Source: Pyrocephalus nanus
Lineage: Eukaryota > Chordata > Aves > Passeriformes > Tyrannidae
Length of the DNA stretch: 64,000 nt
Assembly (NCBI GenBank): GCA_038380795.1
Contig: CM076268.1
Coordinates: 4,705,001 to 4,769,000 of the forward strand
Direction: 5' to 3'
In this document: positions 37,291 through 45,475 of the stretch, piece after piece
How the letters are laid out: each line of letters starts with the position of its first letter
Numbering within the stretch: position 1 is the stretch's first letter
Notes under the pieces: generated by a model
The model's input: the letters and a program-made list of their open reading frames with translations, nothing else
What the model was told of the DNA's origin: nothing
The model's database searches: none
Made by a program: the position numbers and the translations under genes

Positions 37291-40200
37291 CAATTGCCAT
37301 GAAGAGTTGAACAAAGAGTTGAAGGTGAGTGGCTGAAAGTACAAACACTGCCAAGCAGAATTTTTTTTTTTTAAGGTCTCAGGTGATCAGTAAAATTCTC
37401 ATGAAATTTAATCCAGTCCTGAGAAAATGGGTTAGTTTGGGCTTGAGACAACTGCCAGAGGTGGCAAATTCAAACACAGTTGCGTGGTAGTAATGACAGT
37501 GGAGAAACCAGCAGGAAATGAAACTCTCTCCCATTTTGTAGCTCCCAAAAGAAATCCAAGAGCCTTCAACGTTCTGTGAACTTTTCTCTCTCCAAGTGAC
37601 CAGAGGGGTGTTTCCATGTGTTGGCAACAGCCCTGGGAATGTTGGTGCAGACTCATCTCTGCTGTAGTTTCCCCACCCTTTACCTCCAGATACTTCCTGG
37701 GCACCATCTGCAGGAATGAGGTTGGACTGTGTATATAACACCACCAAAAGGATTTTTTTTCCCATTATTTCGGGGTGAAATTTGAGTGGAAATCAGGAAT
37801 GTGGGCAAGCTGGCATTCCTGGCTGAGCAGATCTCCAGCTCTCCACTCTGCCCAGCTCCCAGCTGGCAACAGGAATCCCTCTTCCACTCTTTGATGGATG
37901 GGCTTCCTGGCTGGAGAAACAAATGGGTTTTGTCCATGGTCCAGCACAGCGAGACTCAGCCAATCCGAAAATAAATCACAGAGTGTGATGTAAACACTCA
38001 CCAAGCCTCTCAGAACCAAAGCAGGTCCTCGAGGAGACATTCCCTGCTCTGTCTTTCCATTAAACAGGCATTTTGCAGTAATGAATAACCTACTTAATAA
38101 CAAATGGAAAACACCAGCCTTCCAGAATTAATCAGTGATGGGGTTGCTTTGGGATCTGTTGCTGCATCAGGTGATGCTCCTTGAACACTTCCCTCTCTGC
38201 AGTTTTCCCTCTGGGAAAACCACCAAGACAGGGACCCAGAGGAGGTGGTTGGGAATTTTGTGACAAATGTGATGTTTTCACTAAAGATGGGGAAGGAATC
38301 CTTCATCTTCTTTGTTCTTTTACTCACACACACATGAAGTGTCCTGTCCTACAGCCACAAAAAACCCTCCCCCTGAGTTGTGATTCTCATTTAGGTACTG
38401 ACTTCTGAAAGGTTTGTGCTACTATTTGGGCCCCCTAGTCATAAACAAGCACCTTATTTACATATATTGAATAATTAATTTCCATAAAATTAATAAAATA
38501 TTATTTCTTTACCTTTTTCCTCAATAAAAGCAGATGGAATGCTGTTCTGTCTGATGAAGTTATTTTAAGTGGTTTGGGGCATTTCTGAAAGGTGATAACC
38601 GTAATTTGGGGGTGTTTTTTGAGGTCACAGTATTAAAGCTGGCTGGAGGTTTAGGTGGAAACAGGTGAAACACAGTGCCAGTAACAGATTAAACACTCTG
38701 GTCTGTAAAATATACTGCACATGCAGAGCATAAAATTACAGATTTTGCTAAACAACTCAATCTCTGGAATGGAAGAAAAATGTATTTAATAGTCAAAAGA
38801 TGGCAAATAAATCAATGCCTTTTCCAGTCCTTTTTTTAAATATAGATTTCCCTGGCTGGCTCTTTGTACTCCAGACCTTGGGGAAGGCAAGGAGAGCTTG
38901 GCTGGAGCTGCCTCCTGGAATACTGCTCCTCTTCAAATTGCTGGTGAGTGATTGGGATCACCTTTGCTCCTTAATGAGGCTGCAGGGACTTTATTTTTCA
39001 ATACAGCTCCTTCTGAATTCCAGGTCTTGATCTCTGATCATTTTAATGAGAAAAAAAAAAAAAAATGACCAAAGTCTGAGCAGACTGAAGGAAAACTTAA
39101 TGAAGAAATGTATGATCTCGTCATGGTGTGAGGATATTAATACTATTTTGTGCTTGTGCTTGTCAAGCTGGAATATTTTACTCAGAAAGGAGCAAAACTA
39201 AGCTCTATTTTTTTATACAAAAGCATCAATTTTTATGTGCAGCTTATACATTTATAAGGGACAATTTGTATATGTCTTTGGTAAACTTCAGAAATGTTAA
39301 AACAAAATATTGCTGGTGGCTCCTCATTTTTTAATTTTTTTTTTTTTTGGTTTGTGTGAATGAAATCCTGGTTTTCTTAAGCAGAGATTAATCCTTTCTC
39401 AGCTGAGAAAAGAAGGAGCTGCTTACTGAGGAATTAAACAAACTCATTTAGGAAGATAGATGGTTGTTATATGCAGTCTTTGTTGCTACAGGCCATGTCT
39501 TCTCCCTTCTGTGCTCATCACACTCCCAAAAGTTAATTTTCTGTAGTTGCAGCTCCTTTGCTGTTCTCAAAACTAATTTCTGCACCTGCTGGTGAAAAAT
39601 AGACAGGGGGTTTAGGTATTAAATATGAACTGAAATATGAGAAATTTCCTGCAGACTATTTGTGAGCAACCTGGTGTAGTGGAAAGTGGCCCTGCCCATG
39701 GCAGGGGGGTGGAATTAGAAGATTAAATCACTTATATGTGTTAAATATCTGAGCTGTTCTAGTGAGTTTTATAGTTTGACATCTGCTGATCACCATCCCT
39801 GGAAGGATTCAACTTTAGAGAAGTTTCTAAAAGAGCATTCCAGAGTTTCAGACATTTTCATTAAATAACAATTGCTCTTCCAGCTTTTATTGATAGATGG
39901 GCAGGAAGAAAATGAACTGATTGAATGAAATGTCGAAAGGCAAGCTTTGATAAAGGTAAAAAAAAAATGGATGAAATCCAAGCCACAAGTGCTCATGAAA
40001 AATCAGAAGAGCCTGTAAATGAAGCAGTTTAGCCATGTAAAGAATATAAATTCAAATCATCAGAATGCAACACCTAAGGATTTCAATTCAATGCCAAAAC
40101 CTTTGGTCTATGCAAATTCTATTATTTTGAGACACAAAAGGCTGAAATATTTATGTAATATTTGTCTTCTTGAAGCCTTTCTTAACACAGGTTCACCTAT

Positions 40201-41021
40201 CAGGACTTAGATATCAAAATAAATGAGAATACAGTGTGAAATTTAAATATGGCAAACTAGTGGATTTGTCTATCTTACTGGCTTTTTTTGAAGAGAAGTA
40301 TTTCAGGATTAAACCATAATTGCTGACATTATTTGAATTCTAATTTTATAACTAATTTGATTAATTGCCACAGACTGATTGACCTGGAAAATGTCCATTT
40401 GTTTCCTAATTAGTGTCATTATTGACCTGAAAACTGTAGCTAATATTTATTTATTCGCTAATAATTGTTATACCAAGTAAGCATGGTTGTACTGAAGTCA
40501 AAATAATATCTGGATTTCTATTCATGGTATTTCCTGTATTTCTTTCTGGTTTGATAAACTCTTCATTTCAGATGGCTTGGTTGTTCTTTCTCACCATGTG
40601 TTTGTATTTTGCTTTCTACCACTTCTTATTTGAAATGAGGGGGGTTTATTCCAACATCTGGTGTTTCCAGAGAAATCAAACTGCTGTTTTTGGTGCAAAA
40701 CACCCCCATTTCAATCAGCTTCATCAGGATTGATACTGAATGCTTTGTTGAGGTGAATTATTGTGTTTAAATCTCCCGAACAGCCTCTGTAAACTTCACT
40801 CCTTCAGATTTACTGTAATTATTCTGAGTAGAGGAATGAACAGGGAATTTATTCCCACTTGATGCAGAGGAGATAATCCATGAGGGATAGTACTAGGAGG
40901 AGGAACTGTGCTGCCTGCAATGCCTTTCCTTTGCCAGGACATTTTCATAAAATGTAGGCTCTCAGATAGACTTGTAGTGATAAATAATTGAGGCTGGAGA
41001 TAAATAATTGAAAGCTGGAGA
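37291..41021. other. Intergenic with one small CR1 relic
   Basis: AT-rich sequence. A CR1 + strand relic lies at about 39663-39722 ('gtggccctgcccatggcagg'). A-runs lie at 39050-39065 and 39958-39967. The block 40310-40470 is repeat-free with several TAATTA/TAATT cores. No exon supported. Confidence 0.4.
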
Positions 41022-41286
41022 GACTTTTGACAAGGACATGTAGGGACAGGACAAGTGGGAATGGCTTGGCACTGACAGGTAGATGGGATATTGGGAAGGA
41101 ATCCTTTCCTGTGAGGGTGGGGAGGCCCTGGCACAGGTTGCCCAGAGAAGCTGTGGCTGCCCCATCCCTGGAAGTGTCCAAGGCCAGGTTGGACAGGGCT
41201 TGGAGCAGCCTGGGCTAGTGGAAGGTGTCCCTGCCCATGGACAGGGCGTGGGACTGGATGGGCTTTGAAGTCCATTCAAACCCAGT
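41022..41286 (+). mobile_element. CR1 LINE 3' fragment
   Basis: Begins at the CR1 motif 'acttttgacaaggacatgta' and covers the entire tail. It ends at 'gtccattcaaacccagt', where the last terminal repeats are lost. It forms the left boundary of the CpG-rich island. Confidence 0.93.
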
Positions 41287-41432
41287 GTTGGTTAGAAATC
41301 CGTCTATCTGTCCTGCTGGCTCGCTAATCCACCCCATTTTTGGGGCTTTATGGCACAGAAGGGCGGGATCGGTGCCCGCAGCAGGAGGAGGGGGGAGCGG
41401 ACACCCCGCAGCTCCCGGAGCCAGGCCCGGTG

Positions 41433-41445
41433 CCACTAGATGGCA
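41433..41445 (+). promoter_or_regulatory. Candidate CTCF binding site
   Basis: CCACTAGATGGCA fits the CTCF core consensus CCASYAGRKGGCR at every position shown. The bases beyond (T, then C and G) deviate at one position from the extended motif. The core is in forward orientation on the + strand, 2.2 kb upstream of FOXI2 and inside a CpG-rich patch, which is a typical setting. No binding evidence is available. Confidence 0.5.
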
Positions 41446-41467
41446 TCGCCGGCCCACGATTGACTAA

Positions 41468-41659
41468 AACCACCTGCTTTTCCCTGGGAATGACGTCGGG
41501 ATAACTCAGCGGAGCTCCTTGAGCTCCAAATCCTGCTCCTCAGACGACTCGCGCTGTTCGTCGGGCGCCGCTGGGAACGAGCGCATCTCCCGGGAGATGA
41601 AGGACGCGAGGATGGAAAAGATGCTGGAAAAGATCCGGTTGAGCGACTGCAGCGTTTAA
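41468..41659 (+). other. Exon-like open frame of unknown identity
   Basis: A stop-to-stop + frame of 63 codons has high GC at third positions. It ends in a lysine- and glutamate-rich helix-like tail (EMKDARMEKMLEKIRLSDCS) before TAA. There is no ATG at its start. A possible acceptor AG ends at 41509, with a 'tgactaa' branch-like word and a 'cctgcttttccct' tract upstream, although the tract is weakly placed. The opposite strand is also open (41506-41655) after a possible acceptor CTGCAG and reads a hydrophobic then acidic peptide. Both cannot be real. I do not recognise either product. Confidence 0.2.
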
Positions 41660-41708
41660 AAAGTGTATCAGAGACTGTCCAAAGCCGCAGCAGAACTTGT
41701 GCCCAAAA

Positions 41709-42068
41709 TCGCAGAATATGCTGAGTTGGAAGGGACCCACAAGGATCATCTAATCCAACCCTTAGCCCTGCACAGGAGCATCCCCAAGAGTCACACCCTG
41801 TGCCTGAGAGCATCATCCAAACACTCCTGGAGCTCTGTCAGCCTTGGTGCTGTGCCCACTGCCCTGGGGAGCCTGTTCAGTGCCCAAACACCCTCTGGGG
41901 GAAAAAAGAACCTTTTCCTGAGATCCAAAGTAAATCTGCCCTGACACAACTCCAGGCCATTCCCTGGGTGCTGTCCCTGCTCCCCCACAGATCAGAGCTC
42001 AGTGCTTGCCCCTCCTCTGCCCCTCCTGAGGAAGTTGTAACTGCAATGAGGTCTCCTCTCATGCCACC
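41709..42068 (-). mobile_element. CR1 LINE 3' fragment, 'atgctgagttgg' subtype
   Basis: Near-twin of 18142-18400 but longer. It extends into 'cacaactccaggccattccc' and 'gcccctcctgaggaagttgt' up to 'aatgaggtctcctctcatgc'. Its 3' end faces the CpG-rich island, opposite the CR1 at 41022. Confidence 0.93.
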
Positions 42069-42969
42069 TTGACACGTTCCTCACCTTGTGAACCCAGGTG
42101 AAATGCAAAAGAAATGGAGAAAAGGTTGTAAAGGGCTCCACATTCTGTAACAAGAAGCATTTTTCCTGTGGGTTAGAATATCATCAAGGAGTTAAAGTAT
42201 GTTTGGATGTTTACCAGGGATTGCTGCTTCCTACTAAAAGGGTTTCTGCAAAGCAAAAAGGAGTCAGCATTAACAAATATGTGGTTTTGTGTCCTCGGGT
42301 GTCAGCTCAGCTGAGAAGGGAACAATTTAATGAGCTCTCTGTGGGCTTGTAAATTGGTATGTTTGGAAAATATATGAAACAAATCCTCTTGTTTGCATGG
42401 TAGATGTCTACAACTTACACAAAAATGAAGCCAAACCACATGAAGTTTGCCACGAGGCACTAGACTAACACAAATAATATCACTCTGCTGCTCTGCTTCA
42501 ATCTGATGGATACAAACCCAAGTTACACCTTTCCCTGACATGGAGACAAGCAATGCCATGGAAAACAAAACAGCAGCATCCACAGGCAGCCAGGCTGGTG
42601 ATACCTGGAGGTCAATTTGCTGCTGGATGTCTCCAGGTAATCACTGACAGCAGGGAAATTAAATGATTTTAATGTTAGGGGTCAGGTTGTTTCCTGAATT
42701 ATTTTCATTAAAATGGAAGGAATATCTCCCCTCACACTTTTGAGATTTGAAGGCAGATCTTCTATAAATAAGCCTGAAGTAACTGATACTCAGATGAATA
42801 CCCTGCCAGTGGTATGAAGGCTCTTTTTGATCTTGCAATGTGCAAATGTGTTTGCTCACCTTTATCCCTTTTCCTTGTTACAGGATGAGGCTCTTGGGGC
42901 TATGAGATTTTGTTCACTTGATTGGAAGAATACAAGAAGTGGGATCAGCTGGGTCTGGTTTTCCCAAAT
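42069..42969. other. Intergenic, no gene recognised
   Basis: Unique AT-rich sequence between two CR1 copies. No exon supported. Confidence 0.35.
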
Positions 42970-43440
42970 TCATAGAATTCTAGAATAGTTCGGGTTGGAA
43001 GGGATCTTAAGATCATATTGTTCTAGCCCTTGCCTTAGGAAGTGACACCTTCCACTATCCCAGGTTGCTCCAAGGCTCATCCAGCCTGGCCTTGGACACT
43101 TCCAGGGATGGGCAGCCACAGCTTCTCTGGGCAACCTGTGCCAGGGCCTCACCACTCTCACAGGGAAGAATTTCTTTACAATATCCTATATAAACCTACT
43201 CTCTGTCAGCGTGAAGCCATTCCCCCTCGTCCTGTCACTTGTAAATAGTTTCTCCCCATCTTTCTTGTGGGCTCGTTTCAGGTCCTGGAGGCCCGCAATT
43301 GGGTCACTCCAAAGCCTTCTCTGTTCCAGGCTGAACAATGCCAGTTCTCTCTCACAGCAGAGCTGCTCCATCCCCCCGATCACCTTGGTGCCTCTTCTGA
43401 ACTTGCTCCAACAGGTGCACGTCCTTCCTGTGCTCAGCTC
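42970..43440 (-). mobile_element. Long CR1 LINE fragment next to the FOXI2 promoter
   Basis: Runs from the terminal 'ttcatagaattctagaatag' through the full tail into upstream UTR sequence: 'ctcgtttcaggtcctggagg', 'ccttctctgttccaggctga', 'cttctgaacttgctccaaca'. It ends about 240 bp before the FOXI2 start codon, so it may overlap or abut the core promoter. Confidence 0.9.
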
Positions 43441-43599
43441 CCATCCCCCTGCTACTCCCAAATCCTCGCCACTTCCCCAGGAAACCCTCCCCCCATCTCC
43501 CCATCCCCTCCGTGCGCTCCTATCCCGCTGTCCCCGCACCTTCCCGGCTGTGCGGGGCGGGCCGTGCTGGGGCCGAGGGGCGGGAGGGGGGTCCCTCGG

Positions 43600-43643
43600 G
43601 CGGTCCTTAAGCGGTCCTTAGGCGGTCCTTAAGCGGTACTTAA
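43600..43643 (+). repeat. 11-bp tandem repeat, four copies, before FOXI2
   Basis: Four head-to-tail copies of gcggtccttaa: 43600-43610, 43611-43621 (last base g), 43622-43632 and 43633-43643 (tac for tcc). A partial fifth copy (gcgg) follows. The array ends 37 bp before the start codon and so lies in the 5' UTR or core promoter. Confidence 0.95.
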
Positions 43644-43680
43644 GCGGGGTGTCGGTCGGGCTCGGCGCTGCCCCCGCACC

Positions 43681-44743
43681 ATGCACCCCTTCGGGCCGCC
43701 CCCCGCGCCGCCGCTCGCCCGGGAGCTGCTGGAGGCCGCGGGATGCTCCGCTCCCTTCCCGGCTCCCCGGCCCCCTCCGCATCCCTCCGCCAGCCCGTCC
43801 CCGTGGCCGGGCGGCCCCTGCTCCCCGTGCCCGCCCGCCGGGGCGGTGCTGCCGCCGGGCCCCGCGGGCCGGGGGTGGCCGGTGATGTCGCCGCTGTCCC
43901 CGCTGTCCCCGGCCCGGCCGCCCTACTCGTACTCGGCGCTGATCGCCATGGCCCTGCACAGCGCGCCCGGCCGCCGCCGCACCCTCAGCCAGATCTACCA
44001 GTTCGTGGCAGAGAATTTCCCCTTCTACCGGCGCGGCAGGGCCGGCTGGCAGAACTCCATCCGACACAACCTCTCCCTCAATGACTGCTTCAGGAAGGTG
44101 CCGCGGGACCAGGACGACCCGGGTAAGCAGGAGAGGGCACAGGCTAAAGGTGTGCCAGGGGAGATTTGGGTTAGACGTTGGGAAGGAATTCTTTGCAAAG
44201 AGAGTGTTAGGGCACTGGAAGGGGCTGCCCAGGGAGGTGGTGGGGTGACCGTCCCTGGAGGTGTCCGAGGAGTGACTGGACTTGGCACTCAGGGCTCTGG
44301 GAGGGGTGACAAGGTGGGGATCGGGCACAGGGTGGGCTCGACGATCTCGGAGCGAGATTGGATGCGGCGCTCAGTGCCGTGGTTTAGCGGAGAAGGTGGT
44401 GTCGGGTCAGAGGTTGGGCTCGATGAGCCCAGAGGGATTTTCCAGCCTCATGGATTCTGTGATTCTGTGAAGGGCATCGGGGTGGGCACCCGGCTGGACT
44501 CCCCCCCTGGAGGATGGAGCCCAGACGGACTCTCCTCTCTCCGCAGGCAAAGGCAACTACTGGACCCTCGACCCCAACTGCGAGAAGATGTTCGATAACG
44601 GGAATTTCAGGAGGAGGAGGAGGCGGCGGGCGGAGGGGGCCGGAGCGGCGGAGGCGGCCGGGGGCAGCGGCGGGGCCGCGGGGGTGGCGTGTCCCCCTGG
44701 CCCCGATGCCACCCTGTATGGCCGCGCCGGGGGCCAGCCATGA
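43681..44743 (+). CDS. FOXI2: Forkhead transcription factor FOXI2 (two exons, short form)
   Basis: A nuclear DNA-binding regulator of the FOXI class, which acts in ectoderm, placode and pharyngeal development. Exon 1 is 43681-44122 (donor G|GTAAGC). Exon 2 is 44547-44743 (acceptor CCGCAG|G). Joined they encode 212 residues. The ATG has A at -3. Residues 1-78 are proline-rich. The forkhead spans about 79-173, with [14 protein letters not shown], recognition helix [13 protein letters not shown] (125-137), FPFY, and the FOXI-specific [21 protein letters not shown] followed by seven arginines. The split at DDPG/KGNYW is the FOXI intron position. The basic run followed by AEG resembles FOXI2 (RRKRKRRAEA) more than FOXI1 or FOXI3, and NPS upstream fits FOXI2. 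The tail is only about 39 residues and Ala/Gly-rich. The usual FOXI conserved C-terminus and the block before the forkhead are missing. The first AATAAA downstream is at 45575. Confidence 0.92.
44131..44470 (+). mobile_element. CR1 sequence filling the FOXI2 intron, with a duplicated module
   Basis: CR1 tail sequence in the gene's own orientation, from 'gagagggcacaggctaaagg' through 'gttgggaaggaattctttgc' to the terminal 'gattctgtgattctgtga'. It accounts for about 340 of the 424 intron bases. The segment 44274-44355 is followed by a diverged second version, 44356-44437. Each begins ga(c/t)tgga and includes 'gggctcga(c/t)ga'. Either an internal tandem duplication or a second CR1 subtype joined to the first. 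The splice sites lie outside the element. Confidence 0.88.
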
Positions 44744-45049
44744 CTGGAGCCCCCCGGGCTCACCCAGGTGCGCTGAAGCACGAGAGAGGAGTATTTTTGT
44801 TAGGTGTAAATGTAAGTTTTTATGTAAAATCGATAATTACAGGGAGGTGCGGGAGGACGGGATGGGTGTGGGTGCTGCCTGCAGGGCTGGCCGTGGATGC
44901 TGCTTCCCACCACCTTGGAAAGGCTTTAACCTCCTGCCATGCAGGTGTCCAGTGTGGTTTTCTCACCTGTCCATGGCCAGGAGTAAAGCAGAGCTCCCTG
45001 CCAGTCACAGCCCTCCTGGCTCGGTTCAGGAAGGTAAGTGATGGGTTTC
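44744..45049. other. FOXI2 3' flank
   Basis: Composition drops sharply after about 44790. Probably 3' UTR. A consensus donor-like AAGGTAAGT occurs at about 45031-45039 but no matching exon is evident. No AATAAA in this stretch. Confidence 0.4.
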
Positions 45050-45475
45050 AAGTCTGGATGTTCCAGATATGCCAGGAGATGCTCCAAAGAGACAGGCTGA
45101 GAGGATTGTTCAGCCTGAAGAAGAGAAGGATCCAGGTAGAACTTAAAGTCCCTTCCAGTGCATAAAGTGGTGCCAAGAGAGCTGGAGAGGGACTTGGGAA
45201 AAGGGCCTGGAGGGACAGGCAAAGGGGAATGGCTTCCCACTGCCAGAGGACAGGGTTAGAGGGGATATTGGAAACTAACTGTTGGGTGTGAGGGTGGTGA
45301 GACCCTGGCACAGGTTGCCCAGAGAAGCTGTGGCTGCCCCATCCCTGGAAGTGTCCAAGGCCAGGTTGGAGCAACCTGGGCTAGTGGAAGGTGTCCCAGC
45401 CCATGGCAGAGGGGTGGGACTGGATGGGCTCTGAGGCTTCCAACCCAACCATTCTGTAACTCTCTGGTTCTATGA
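45050..45475 (+). mobile_element. CR1 LINE fragment, long
   Basis: Begins in upstream UTR ('caggctgagaggattgttca') and continues through 'gccaagagagctggagaggg' and the full tail to 'ctctggttctatgacag'. A close parallel to 52460-52905. It lies in the probable FOXI2 3' UTR or flank in sense orientation. Confidence 0.92.

Larger units (their letters stand above)
41340..41660. promoter_or_regulatory. CpG-rich island 2 kb upstream of FOXI2
   Basis: This is the only clearly CpG-rich, non-CR1 stretch outside FOXI2 itself. CpG is frequent around 41365-41460 and 41490-41655, in a neighbourhood otherwise poor in CpG. It contains a near-consensus CTCF motif at 41433-41445 and a CRE-like TGACGTCG at 41491-41498. 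It also contains open frames on both strands with protein-like composition. It could be a promoter or insulator of FOXI2, an alternative first exon, or a decayed exon of an unknown gene. The sequence alone does not decide. Confidence 0.5.
43480..44770. promoter_or_regulatory. FOXI2 CpG island and GC-box promoter region
   Basis: Strongly GC- and CpG-rich from about 43500 through both exons, with sharply AT-richer DNA on each side. A GC-box cluster (ggggcgggagggg) lies at about 43577-43590. No TATA box is evident near the expected start. This fits a CpG-island promoter of a developmental transcription factor. The exact transcription start cannot be placed. Confidence 0.7.

Noticed and set aside
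43618..44328. 236-codon open frame on the minus strand across FOXI2 exon 1
   Set aside because: Shadow of the GC-rich forkhead exon and CR1 intron. No homology, and the + strand encodes a clear forkhead domain split by proper splice sites.
43681..44598. FOXI2 as a single 305-residue unspliced protein
   Set aside because: Reading through the intron replaces KGNYWTLDP with CR1-derived sequence. Splicing 44122 to 44547 restores the forkhead exactly.
44800..45040. Third FOXI2 exon using the AAGGTAAGT donor at about 45031
   Set aside because: No frame before it encodes FOXI C-terminal sequence and the region is CR1-rich. Composition has already fallen to background.
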